In this document: positions 42,672 through 51,249 of the stretch, one piece after another
Numbering within the stretch: the stretch's first letter is position 1
Layout: every line of letters starts with the position of its first letter
Source: Candidatus Sumerlaeota bacterium
GTDB taxonomy: Bacteria; Sumerlaeota; Sumerlaeia; JAFGJS01
Assembly: GCA_016928995.1 (NCBI GenBank)
Contig: JAFGJS010000025.1
Location: 4,653 to 68,652, forward strand
Direction: 5' to 3'
DNA: 64,000 nucleotides
Program-made: the position numbers and the translations under genes
The notes under the pieces: model-generated
What the model was told of the DNA's origin: nothing
Database searches by the model: none
The model's input: only the letters and a program-made list of their open reading frames with translations

Positions 42672-45600
42672 TTAAGCATTATGGGATAAGGCGCGGATGG
42701 ATTCGATGATTTCCGCGCAGGTCTGGGGACGCTCGGTGGGATCTTTGGCGAGACAGCGGGCGACAAGGTCGCTGATGTCTGGCGGAATCTCGGAGTCAAG
42801 TTCGTTGGGAGTGGGGGGCACCTTGTGCAGGTGCTGCGCGAGGATGTTTTCGCCGGTGAAGGGGCGCTCGCCCAGCAGCATCTCGTACATCACGACGCCG
42901 CAGGCGTAGATGTCAACGCAGGGGCCGATCCCTTCGGAGCGGATTTGCTCGGGCGACATGTAGGCCATGGTGCCGACGACGACGCCTTCCTTGGTGAGAT
43001 GGCTGTCGTCGCTGAGCCGGGCGAGGCCGAAGTCGACCATTTTCACTTCGTCCGTGGCGTTGGTGATGAGGATGTTCTCGGGCTTGACGTCGCGGTGGAT
43101 GACATCCGAGTCGTGCGCGGCCTGAAGTCCTTCGGCCATTTGACAGACGTAGCGCAGCGCTTGCTCCAACGGAATTTTGTGGTGCGCGTGCAACTTGCGC
43201 CGCAAGGTTTCTCCATCAACGTATTCCATGGTGATGGAAAATTCATCCTCGCTGGTGATGATGTCGTAAATCGAGACGATGTGCTTGCTGGCGACCTGGG
43301 CCACGGTCTGGGCTTCGCGGAGCATACGTTGCTGATGCTCCTCGCTGCGCGCGAGATGCGACGGCAACACTTTCCAGGCCACCTGACGGTTGAGGATGGT
43401 GTCCTGCGCGAGGTAAACGACGCCCATGCCGCCTTCGCCGATTTTCTGAATGATCTTATAGCGTTGCGTGCGCTTTTCCTGCTTGTCCGGCGCGGTTATC
43501 GCCCCGGTGCGCTGTTCGCCAAAGTCCGTCGGCGTGTCCACGTCGTGCTTCGTGACGAGCTGCGACAGTTCCGCGGATTGCCGCAGCCGTTCCTGGATGT
43601 CTTTGTAATAGTAATCGATGGCCAGCACTTTCTCGAAGGCTTCCTTGGCCATGTCATACTGGCCGCTGCGTTCGAAGGTACGGCCGATGAGATAATAGAC
43701 GTCGATATTGTCGCGGGTGGGTTTCTTGTTTTCGCCCAGGCATTCCTCGAAGCGGTCGATGGCGACTTCGAAGAGGTCTTTTTCCATGAAACACTCGCCC
43801 AGCGCCTTGAGCGCCCGGCGAGCGTATTGTTCGTTATCGTTTAGGCCCTGGAACAGACGGATCGCTTCGTCGTATTCGGCGTAGCCCTGCAAGAGCACGC
43901 CGAGTTCGTACATGATGTCTTTGTCGCGCGGATTGTTCTTCAGCTCGGCGCGGAAATTTTCGATGGCCTGATCGGCCTGTCCGACACGATTGAAGATCTG
44001 GCCGGCTTTCTTGAAGTTGCCCGCACGCTCATAATAACTGGCGGCGAGGATCAGGTTGTCGAGCTGTTCGAACATCTCGGCGGCTTTTTGCGCGTTGCCG
44101 GCCTTGCCGTAGCAATTGGCGGCCTGATTCGCATTATTGGCCTGCTCAAAAAGTTCCGCGGCTTTCTGATACTCCCCTGCCGCTTCGAAATGCCGCGCCG
44201 CAGTCTCCACGTCGCCCGTGAGTTGCAGCGTCTGCGCGGCGCTGGCGAAGTCGCCGATCTCGCGAAACAGCGAGTAGGCCTGGTCGTAGGCCTGGATGTT
44301 GCGGTAAATCTCGGCGGCTTCCTGCAGGCGCCCGGCCCGTTCATAGCATTCGGCGGCCAGCTTTTCGCAATCGGAGGGCAGATATGAAATCAACTCGCCG
44401 GAATGAAGGCCGAAGTAAACCAGCTGATTTTCGGGATGCACAAAGCACAATGAGAGGGAATCCGGCATGTCCATTTGATAAAGACAGCGGCCTTCTTCGT
44501 CGAGCAGCGATATTTCCTTGGTTCCGGTCGCTACGGTAATGCCGTTCAACGTGAGATAAGCGATCCGGCGAACCTTGTGGGTGAGTTCGGCCTCCCATAA
44601 GAGATTCATCGCGGAGTCGAAACGCATCAGCTGGTTGTCGCCCACAGCGGCGGTCAGAAACGAGCCTCCGGGTTCGAGTTCGAGGGCGTGCACCCGGGCG
44701 TCCAGCTGCGCGCGCGCCAATTCATTGCCGTCTTCATCGTAGATCATGATTTCGCCGCCCAACGTGCCGACGGCCAGCTGCACCGGAAGACGGGCCATGC
44801 TCAGCGTCCAGGCTTTAAAATCGACGGGCTTCTCCCACAGCGGCTTGCCTTCCATGTTGTAGCAAACGAGTTTGTCGTCGGTGGCCACGGCGAGAATCTC
44901 GTCGCCGGGAAGAAAAATCAGATCTTCGGCCGGTGCGGTCAAAGTGGTTCGCCAGCGTTCCTCTTTTGTTTCATCGAGCATGATCAGCGGATGCCGCCCG
45001 GAGTCGAGCTCGCCTTTCACGCCGATGGCGATGCGGTCGCCGGCCGTGTTCAACGCCAAGGAGCCGGGCTTGTAGTCGCCGCCGATTTTGTATTTCCATT
45101 TATGGGCGAAAGTATCGGTCAGATACAAAATTTCGCGTCCGGCCGTGCCGAGGGCGACCTTCTTGCCATCGCCGGAAAAGGCAAAGACGACGAGCATGGA
45201 CTTGAAATCGCGGTGTTCGGCTTCGTTCAGCACGACCAGACGGGCATAGAGCTCCGCCGCCTTGATTTGCCCTTCTTCGGTTTGGCTGTATGCCTCGGCG
45301 GCCAGGTTGAGCTGTCCGAGCTGCTCGTATATTTCCGCCAGCCGTTGATGATTCCCGGCCTTCTCGTAGAGAGCGATCGCCTGTTTTGTGTCGCCTTCCT
45401 CATAGTAGAGGTCGGCGGCCCGGTTCGGTTGTTTATCGAGCTCATAGAGCATGGCGGCGTAGAGTTTGTCGCCGTTTTGCTCGAATCCCATCGCGGTGCG
45501 CTCAAGATCGCCTTGCTGCGCGCATGCGGCGATCATCTGCTCCACGAGTCCCAGTTCGCGGTAAATAGCGATCGATTTATCGTATTGTCCGGCCTTCAGA

Positions 45601-45995
45601 TAGAGGCTTGCGGCTTGCGAGCGGTTGCCGATGGATTCGCAAAACACCGCGGCCTGAAGAGTTTGATCCTGATCCAGATAGAGCTGGACGGCGTCCTTTT
45701 GCCGGCCGGCCTTGACGAGAGCCTGCGCGGCGTTTTCAAAATCATCGGCCCGCAGGAAAAGTTTCGAGGCTTGTTCAAATTCGTTCGCGGCCAGAGCCGC
45801 CTCGGCCGCACGCACGTATTCGCCAGCGCGTTTGAATGCCTCGCAGGCTTCTTTCGGTTGCTGGAGCTGTATGAACGTCTCGCCCAAGCCGGCTTCATTG
45901 CCGGCCATGCGAAACCAGCGCAAGGCCTTGGTGAACTGGTTTTTCCTGGCGCAACGTTCTCCCAGCTTGTTGCTGATGTTCTTGATCAAACCCAT
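42672..45995 (-). CDS. TPR - beta-propeller - TPR - Ser/Thr protein kinase
   Basis: A 1,107-residue soluble protein. Residues ~15-270 form many TPR-like helical hairpins (ALRWFRMAGNEAGL, AAQALVKAGRQKDAVQLY). Residues ~275-550 form a beta-propeller (VVFAFSGDGKKVALGTAGRE, DKLVCYNMEGKPLWEKPVDF). A second TPR set spans ~560-810, ending with FERSGQYDMAKEAFEKVL. The kinase domain (~840-1105) has the Gly loop GEGGMGVVYLA near 850, VAWKV, HRDVKPEN near 966, DFGLAR near 988, and MSPEQI. All catalytic residues are present. There is no membrane segment, unlike many bacterial Hanks kinases. ATG 45995 is chosen; a TTG 15 bases upstream has no spacing for a ribosome-binding site. It lies in the block with the FHA-kinase and PilB/GspE genes. 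Confidence 0.85.
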   Translation of the reverse strand: MGLIKNISNKLGERCARKNQFTKALRWFRMAGNEAGLGETFIQLQQPKEACEAFKRAGEYVRAAEAALAANEFEQASKLFLRADDFENAAQALVKAGRQKDAVQLYLDQDQTLQAAVFCESIGNRSQAASLYLKAGQYDKSIAIYRELGLVEQMIAACAQQGDLERTAMGFEQNGDKLYAAMLYELDKQPNRAADLYYEEGDTKQAIALYEKAGNHQRLAEIYEQLGQLNLAAEAYSQTEEGQIKAAELYARLVVLNEAEHRDFKSMLVVFAFSGDGKKVALGTAGREILYLTDTFAHKWKYKIGGDYKPGSLALNTAGDRIAIGVKGELDSGRHPLIMLDETKEERWRTTLTAPAEDLIFLPGDEILAVATDDKLVCYNMEGKPLWEKPVDFKAWTLSMARLPVQLAVGTLGGEIMIYDEDGNELARAQLDARVHALELEPGGSFLTAAVGDNQLMRFDSAMNLLWEAELTHKVRRIAYLTLNGITVATGTKEISLLDEEGRCLYQMDMPDSLSLCFVHPENQLVYFGLHSGELISYLPSDCEKLAAECYERAGRLQEAAEIYRNIQAYDQAYSLFREIGDFASAAQTLQLTGDVETAARHFEAAGEYQKAAELFEQANNANQAANCYGKAGNAQKAAEMFEQLDNLILAASYYERAGNFKKAGQIFNRVGQADQAIENFRAELKNNPRDKDIMYELGVLLQGYAEYDEAIRLFQGLNDNEQYARRALKALGECFMEKDLFEVAIDRFEECLGENKKPTRDNIDVYYLIGRTFERSGQYDMAKEAFEKVLAIDYYYKDIQERLRQSAELSQLVTKHDVDTPTDFGEQRTGAITAPDKQEKRTQRYKIIQKIGEGGMGVVYLAQDTILNRQVAWKVLPSHLARSEEHQQRMLREAQTVAQVASKHIVSIYDIITSEDEFSITMEYVDGETLRRKLHAHHKIPLEQALRYVCQMAEGLQAAHDSDVIHRDVKPENILITNATDEVKMVDFGLARLSDDSHLTKEGVVVGTMAYMSPEQIRSEGIGPCVDIYACGVVMYEMLLGERPFTGENILAQHLHKVPPTPNELDSEIPPDISDLVARCLAKDPTERPQTCAEIIESIRALSHNA

Positions 45996-46184
45996 AGCGC
46001 CATGTTCCAAACATTCATCCGCCGCAAGATCATTGCGTTGAAGGATGATATTTTAACCGCACGGGCGTCCTGCTCAGGAACCATGAGTGAATCTCGCCGC
46101 TACATTATTGGATCGGCTGATGTTGCCGAAAAGTTTACATCGATCTTCATCATCGTTATCCTGACAGCGATCATCGGATGCCGC

Positions 46185-48167
46185 CTAAAGCCGTTCAGCC
46201 TCCTTTTCCATCCAATAGTTGATGTCGTCAAGGGTCATGCTCATGGAGGCGAAGGCTTGGCGTTCGCTGTAGGAGAGGATGCTGAAGATCTCGTCCAGCG
46301 TCGTTGAGCCATGCAGCGCCCGGATCAATCCGGCCTGTCGCAAGGAAATGTAATTCCGGCTGTTCTGGCAGACTTTGCGGATGAGCCCGGCGTTGCTTTC
46401 TTCCAGGAAGGCGTTTCGCACTTCATCGTATACAGCGAGCAGTTCGTAGACGCCGCTGCGCCCCTTGAAGCCGGATTGCCCGCAGGTGACGCAGCCTTTG
46501 CCGCGATAGAAGTCCCAGTCGTCGGGATCGGTGTCCACGAGGTTGAGCTGCTGAAAGAGGCTGCGCGGCGGAGTGTATTTTTCCTTGCAGGCGCTGCACA
46601 CTTCGCGCACAAGCCGCTGCGCGAGCACCGCAATACCCGTGCTGGAAAGCAGATAAGTGCGCAGTCCGACGGACATCAGCCGATGAATCGCGGCGAAGGA
46701 ATCGTCAGTGTGGATCGTGGAGAAAAGTTTGTGGCCGGAGAGCGCGGCTTGCACCGAGGCTGTCGCCGTGACTTCATCGTGGATTTCGCCAATGACGATG
46801 ATGTCCGGATCCTGATGCATGATGCCCTTGAGAATCTCCTCCATTTGCTTGCTGTTGGCGTGCTTGTATTGGCGCTGGGCGATGCCTTCGATGTTGTATT
46901 CCACCGGCGATTCGAGCGTGCAGATTTTCATGTCGTCGCGGTTGAGATAATTCAGGCAGGCATAGAGCGAGGTGGTCTTGCCTGTGCCGGTGGGGCCGGA
47001 GAAAAGCACAAAACCGGAGGGCGCATGCAACAGCCCCTTCAATGTGCTCAGCACACGGGGCAGCATGCCCAGATCCTCCAGATCCTTCAATCCCAGATCC
47101 TTGGTCAGCAGCCGGATGGTGATCGACGTGCCAAGCACCGTGGGATAGATCGAAACGCGCAGGTCGTGCTCTTTTTCATCAACCTTGACGTACATTTGGC
47201 CGATCAGCGTGTCCGAGGAGTCGGCGAGATCGATCTGCGCCAAGATCTTGATGCGGCGAATGATCGAGTCCTGCAGGTTGCCGGGCAGGTCGGTTTTGAA
47301 CACGAGCTTGCCGTCGATGCGATAGCGCACACGCTGCTTGTTGTAGAGCGATTCGATGTGGATGTCGCTGGCGCCTTCGTTGATCGCATTGGCGATGATG
47401 TAATCGACCATGTTGGATATCTGCGTGGTGCCGCCGGATGCGTCGCCGCGCTGGGTTAAATCGTAGCGGCTGAAGGATCCTGTAGTTTCTGTGGATTGCT
47501 GCGCCATCTGCGCGACGTTCTGCACCATGGAGCGTTCCATCATGATTTCGCGCAACACGTTTTTAATGACGCTCTTCGGACCAACGGCCAGTTCGAAGCG
47601 CTCTTTAAGGATGGAATTCAGCGTCTGGAGCATCTGCGGATCGAGCGGATTGTGCACCAGGACGGTGACGATGTCGTTGTTTTTATACAGCGGCAGCACG
47701 ATATGTTGACGTAGAAAGGCCGAGGGGAACAATGCCAGGAGTTTGGTGTCCACGGTGCGTTTATCGGGCACGAAATAGGGATAATCCAGTTGCTGACTGA
47801 TCGCCTTGGCGAGTTGCTCTTCGTCGAGGATCCCATCCTCCATCAGGATTTCACCGAGAGGACGATGGACAGTCTGTTGCTTGCTGAGCGCCTGGCGCAG
47901 CTGCTCCTCCGTGATGTAGCCGTTTTCCACCAGCAGAGCGCCGATTTGAATGCGGAAGTGATATTTGCGGGAGACTTCGCGCAGCTGCCGCTTGGTTACA
48001 TAACCCAGATCAAGCAGGATTTCACCCAAGAGTTTCTTGTCCAGCGATTCCTGCTGCAGTTGCAGGGCGTGCTGCAATTGATTGGGGGTGATGATGTTTT
48101 CCTTCAGCAGCGATTTCCCCAATTGGTTCGCCAGTCTCATCGCTTGACTTTGTGGATTCATGGCCAT
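46185..48167 (-). CDS. PilB/GspE-family assembly ATPase with doubled MshEN domains
   Basis: A 660-residue ATPase for type IV pilus extension or type II secretion. The N-terminus holds four MshEN-like half-repeats (LGKSLLKENIITPNQLQHAL, LGEILLDLGYVTKRQLREV, IGALLVENGYITEEQLRQAL, LGEILMEDGILDEEQLAKAI), two full domains instead of one. In PilB/MshE such domains bind cyclic di-GMP. The ATPase core has ASDIHIE, Walker A GPTGTGKTTS near 388, ESPVEY, DPDIIVIGEIHDE near 455 (GEIRD is usual, so the Arg is His here), FSTIHTDD, and the zinc tetracysteine CSAC (near 521) and CVTCG (near 558). Start alternatives are 48167 and 48161. It sits between the FHA-histidine kinase and Ser/Thr kinase genes. Confidence 0.9.
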   Translation of the reverse strand: MAMNPQSQAMRLANQLGKSLLKENIITPNQLQHALQLQQESLDKKLLGEILLDLGYVTKRQLREVSRKYHFRIQIGALLVENGYITEEQLRQALSKQQTVHRPLGEILMEDGILDEEQLAKAISQQLDYPYFVPDKRTVDTKLLALFPSAFLRQHIVLPLYKNNDIVTVLVHNPLDPQMLQTLNSILKERFELAVGPKSVIKNVLREIMMERSMVQNVAQMAQQSTETTGSFSRYDLTQRGDASGGTTQISNMVDYIIANAINEGASDIHIESLYNKQRVRYRIDGKLVFKTDLPGNLQDSIIRRIKILAQIDLADSSDTLIGQMYVKVDEKEHDLRVSIYPTVLGTSITIRLLTKDLGLKDLEDLGMLPRVLSTLKGLLHAPSGFVLFSGPTGTGKTTSLYACLNYLNRDDMKICTLESPVEYNIEGIAQRQYKHANSKQMEEILKGIMHQDPDIIVIGEIHDEVTATASVQAALSGHKLFSTIHTDDSFAAIHRLMSVGLRTYLLSSTGIAVLAQRLVREVCSACKEKYTPPRSLFQQLNLVDTDPDDWDFYRGKGCVTCGQSGFKGRSGVYELLAVYDEVRNAFLEESNAGLIRKVCQNSRNYISLRQAGLIRALHGSTTLDEIFSILSYSERQAFASMSMTLDDINYWMEKEAERL

Positions 48168-48206
48168 GTTAGCTGTCCGTCCGGCGCGCCAATGCGCGTT
48201 AATGAA

Positions 48207-49844
48207 TCAATGATTCGTGGTCCGCCTTGGGATGAGGATCGTAAATTTCGCGCCGCGCCCTTCTTCGGAGTCGAGTTCAAGGCTGCCGCCATGCTCCTCG
48301 ATGACCTTGCGCGTCACAGCCAGCCCCAGCCCGGTTCCCTGGGCGCCTTTGGTGCTGAAAAACGGCTCGAAAATTTTCTCCTGGATTTCTTGCGGAATGC
48401 CCGGTCCGTTGTCTTCGATGACGACAGCGAGCCGTTTTCCGCCGTCGCATTGTTTGGTGGCCAGCTTCACGCATGCGTTTTCCGTTTCCGCGCATGCTTC
48501 GATGGCGTTGCCGGTCAGATTGAGCAGCGCGTCATGCAGCTGCTGCGCATCAAACATAGTGTCCGGCAAATCCGGATCGAATTCGCACTGCAACACCACA
48601 CCGAATTCATGCGCGCGCCGCTCTTGATTGTCGATGACATCAGTCATCAACGCGTTCAGATTGCCCGTTCCCCATTCCGGCTCGCGCTTTTTGCTCAGCG
48701 TCAGCATTTGCTGCACGAGACTGTGAATTTTCTGCGTGGCGCGCTCCTGAATGGGCCAGGCCTCTTCGACTAATTTGAGATCGCCGCTTTCCAATCCCAT
48801 GTTGATCAGACCGGAGGAACCGAGCAACCCGGTGATGATGTTCTTGATATAATGCGAGATTCCGGCGACGGCGACGCCCATGGCCGAGAGTCTTTCCGCG
48901 GCGACTTTCTGCTCAACAAGCATGGCGTTTTCAATCGACATCGCGGCATGCGTCGAGATGATGTTGAGCAACGCCAGTTCGTCTTTCTGAAAGTTGATCG
49001 GCCTTAGCCGCGAATCAATATAAATCACGCCCAGCACGGCGTTCCGTCCGGCCAGAGGCGAGCAGATCGCGGATTGGATGCTTTGCCGAATCACGCTTTG
49101 CGCCTCGCTAAAACGCTCATCGTCAGCGGTGTTGGAGATCAATAGCGATATTTTCTCCCGCATGGCGTATTCCACGATGGTGTTGCTGATCTTCTGCTCT
49201 TCCCGTTCCGGTTTCTGGGCGGCGAGACGCAGTTCGCCAGTCTGGGGATCCGTGAGCAAAATCAGCACACGATCGGGGGTGAAAATCTCATGGAGCATAT
49301 CCGCAAGAATTTTAAGCAGCACATCGCGATCCAAAACGCTATGGATGGCGTCAGCGACCTTGATCAACATCTCCGACTGCGCGTCAGAGAGATTGGCGCT
49401 ACGAGCTAAGGGGCCAGTCGCGGATACGTAATGCGTGACTGTGTCGCTGAATTCTTCCGGCAACAGAGGCTTCGATTTTGCTTCTGGCGCCGCGGCGCCG
49501 CCGATCAACTGCGCCGCCGGGGATGGAGTCGAGGCTTCATCGCTAGTTGCTCTGTCGGGTTCCTTGAAGACCATCTCGGTGGAGCCGATGGAAATGATCG
49601 TGTCGTGCAAGAGCGGGGTGTCGTGCACGATTCTTTCGCTGTTGATGTACGTGCCGTGCGAGCTATCCAGATCGCGGATGAAATGGCGTCCTTCGTGCAG
49701 AAAAATCTCCGCGTGAAAGCGAGAAGCTGTTTCGTCGAATAAGACTATATTGTTTTTCGGATTGCGGCCGATCGTGACCTTGTCTCCATGCAGATCAAAC
49801 ACACGATTGCGATCATTGCCAGAGATGATTTGTAATTGAGCCAT
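48207..49844 (-). CDS. FHA-GAF sensor histidine kinase
   Basis: A 545-residue soluble kinase. Residues 1-95 form an FHA phosphothreonine-binding domain (VTIGRNPKNNIVLFDETASR, FHAEI, LDSSHGTYINSERI). A linker leads to a GAF domain (~165-315; ILADMLHEIFTPDRVLILLT, SAICSPLAGRNAVLGVIYID). The kinase core has the H-box GISHYIKNIITGLLG with the phospho-acceptor His near 327, N-box NLTGNAIEA, and ATP-lid DNGPGIPQEIQEKIFEPFFS with GTGLGLAVTRKVIEEHGG. There is no transmembrane segment or receiver domain. The FHA suggests it recognises phosphothreonine, which the adjacent Ser/Thr kinase could supply. It is upstream of the PilB/GspE gene with a 39-bp gap. Confidence 0.9.
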   Translation of the reverse strand: MAQLQIISGNDRNRVFDLHGDKVTIGRNPKNNIVLFDETASRFHAEIFLHEGRHFIRDLDSSHGTYINSERIVHDTPLLHDTIISIGSTEMVFKEPDRATSDEASTPSPAAQLIGGAAAPEAKSKPLLPEEFSDTVTHYVSATGPLARSANLSDAQSEMLIKVADAIHSVLDRDVLLKILADMLHEIFTPDRVLILLTDPQTGELRLAAQKPEREEQKISNTIVEYAMREKISLLISNTADDERFSEAQSVIRQSIQSAICSPLAGRNAVLGVIYIDSRLRPINFQKDELALLNIISTHAAMSIENAMLVEQKVAAERLSAMGVAVAGISHYIKNIITGLLGSSGLINMGLESGDLKLVEEAWPIQERATQKIHSLVQQMLTLSKKREPEWGTGNLNALMTDVIDNQERRAHEFGVVLQCEFDPDLPDTMFDAQQLHDALLNLTGNAIEACAETENACVKLATKQCDGGKRLAVVIEDNGPGIPQEIQEKIFEPFFSTKGAQGTGLGLAVTRKVIEEHGGSLELDSEEGRGAKFTILIPRRTTNH

Positions 49845-50048
49845 ATCGCACGGTTCCCCTTTTAGCCGATGTCAGCGAAAGCTTACACATCAACCAGCGG
49901 CATCAATCCAGCCGTGGATTTCGCGTGGGCGCGCTCAAACTAGATCCAGCATTGATTTTTCTATCTCTACGCCGCGCAAATGTCAATACAATTGCAGCTG
50001 GGCGCGGCGGATCGGGCGCTTGGATTAAGAAATTCAGGGGATACGCGT

Positions 50049-50450
50049 TTATGGTTGAGCCGAGGGGGAAAGCGCCGAAGCGCGGGCGTGGATGCGTTTG
50101 GCCGGTCCGATCCGCCGCATTTCCCGGCGAATTTTATCGTAGGCTTGCACGTAATAGAAATAATCGCGACCGGGAACCACAGTGGCGTCTTCGTATGAGT
50201 ACAGCGGTTCCCGGCCCGATTTGGGATCAATCGTCAGCACGATCTGTCCGTTCACTTGCTGATACGGTCCTTCGTAACGATCCGCGCGAAACACATAAAA
50301 TCCATAGATGGCTTCATCAGGGGCGAAAGTCCACTCGACGGTTGCGACGCCTTGCTCCGGCGAATCGTCATGATTCACATGCGGCGTAAAAATAGCGCAC
50401 GACATCAGCGTCGAAAGCATGCTCACGATTAAAAATATGCGAGGCGTCAT
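50049..50450 (-). CDS. Small lipoprotein with a fibronectin III-like domain
   Basis: A 133-residue lipoprotein: IFLIVSMLSTLMSCAIF is a signal sequence with lipobox LMSC. The mature part has a single fibronectin type III-like domain (VATVEWTFAPDEAIYGFYVF, RADRYEGPY, YSYEDATVVPGRDYFYYVQA). ATG 50450 is chosen because GGAG is seven bases upstream and it starts the signal peptide; a longer arginine-rich frame is rejected. It lies downstream of the TPR lipoprotein gene and upstream of the FHA kinase gene on the same strand. Its role is unknown; a surface-exposed binding role fits. Confidence 0.75.
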   Translation of the reverse strand: MTPRIFLIVSMLSTLMSCAIFTPHVNHDDSPEQGVATVEWTFAPDEAIYGFYVFRADRYEGPYQQVNGQIVLTIDPKSGREPLYSYEDATVVPGRDYFYYVQAYDKIRREMRRIGPAKRIHARASALSPSAQP

Positions 50451-50490
50451 TCCCTGTCTCCCGCCTGATTCAAGCTCAAATCGCCGGCGA

Positions 50491-51141
50491 TTATTCGCCG
50501 GTTGTGACCGCCGTATCGCTCGAAACGGCGACCGTCTCGTCCGTAACCGCGCTCGTTTCATCCGGAGCGGTGGTCGGCTCGTCCTGATCGGCGGTCAGCG
50601 AGTCTTGAGCCGGAACGACTTCATCCGTGAAATGAGCGGCTTGCTGCTCCGCCGCGCGACGGGCCATGTTTAATTCGGTCAAGGCCTCGTCCAGATGCAG
50701 GCGCTCCCGCGGCGCGCGCTTGATCACGTCCAGCGTGGCGGCGAAATTGTAGACTTTCTGGGCTTCCTCGAACTGCCCGTTTCGCACGTAGACCTTCATC
50801 AGGTTATAATAATTTTCCGAATCATCAGGATCAACCTCGGTGGCCCGTTTAAAACAGTCAATCGCGTTTTCCCAATCCCCGATATTCTTGTAGCATTTCG
50901 CCAGTTTGCTTATGAATTTGCCGTTCTCTGGTTCTTTTTCGACGGCCAGTTTCAACTGCTCGATGGCGTTCTGATAAGCCTTCACCCGCTCATCACCTTC
51001 CATTTTATCCGCCAGATTCTTCAAATCGCCGCCTTTGTCGTAATAGGCTTCACCGGGGCCTTTGCAGGCGCTGAGCGCCCCGATAGTCAACAACAGGAGC
51101 ATGATTCGCGTCGCGGATTTCATTCCGATCTTCCAATGCAT
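50491..51141 (-). CDS. TPR lipoprotein
   Basis: A 216-residue lipoprotein with signal RIMLLLLTIGALSACKG (lipobox LSAC). Two to three TPR units follow (AIEQLKLAVEKEPENGKFI, LAKCYKNIGDWENAIDCFKRAT, YYNLMKVYVRNGQFEEAQ). The C-terminal ~45 residues are a Thr/Asp/Glu-rich low-complexity tail. AAGGA lies eight bases before the ATG at 51141. TPR lipoproteins often support pilus or outer-membrane assembly (compare PilF/PilW), and the nearby PilB/GspE ATPase makes a pilus-biogenesis role attractive, but homology cannot be confirmed by eye. Confidence 0.8.
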   Translation of the reverse strand: MHWKIGMKSATRIMLLLLTIGALSACKGPGEAYYDKGGDLKNLADKMEGDERVKAYQNAIEQLKLAVEKEPENGKFISKLAKCYKNIGDWENAIDCFKRATEVDPDDSENYYNLMKVYVRNGQFEEAQKVYNFAATLDVIKRAPRERLHLDEALTELNMARRAAEQQAAHFTDEVVPAQDSLTADQDEPTTAPDETSAVTDETVAVSSDTAVTTGE

Positions 51142-51249
51142 CGTTATGGTCCTTTCATGTGTCATTCGGGTTATTGTCATCAGTGCGTCATTTTGAACGC
51201 TGAATTCCGGCTGTCAATGGTAATGTCGAACGCCGGAATTGACGCGTTT

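Noticed and set aside
44688-46307. 539-residue open frame opposite the TPR-propeller-kinase gene
   Set aside because: It is antisense to an intact kinase gene and lacks any family signature.
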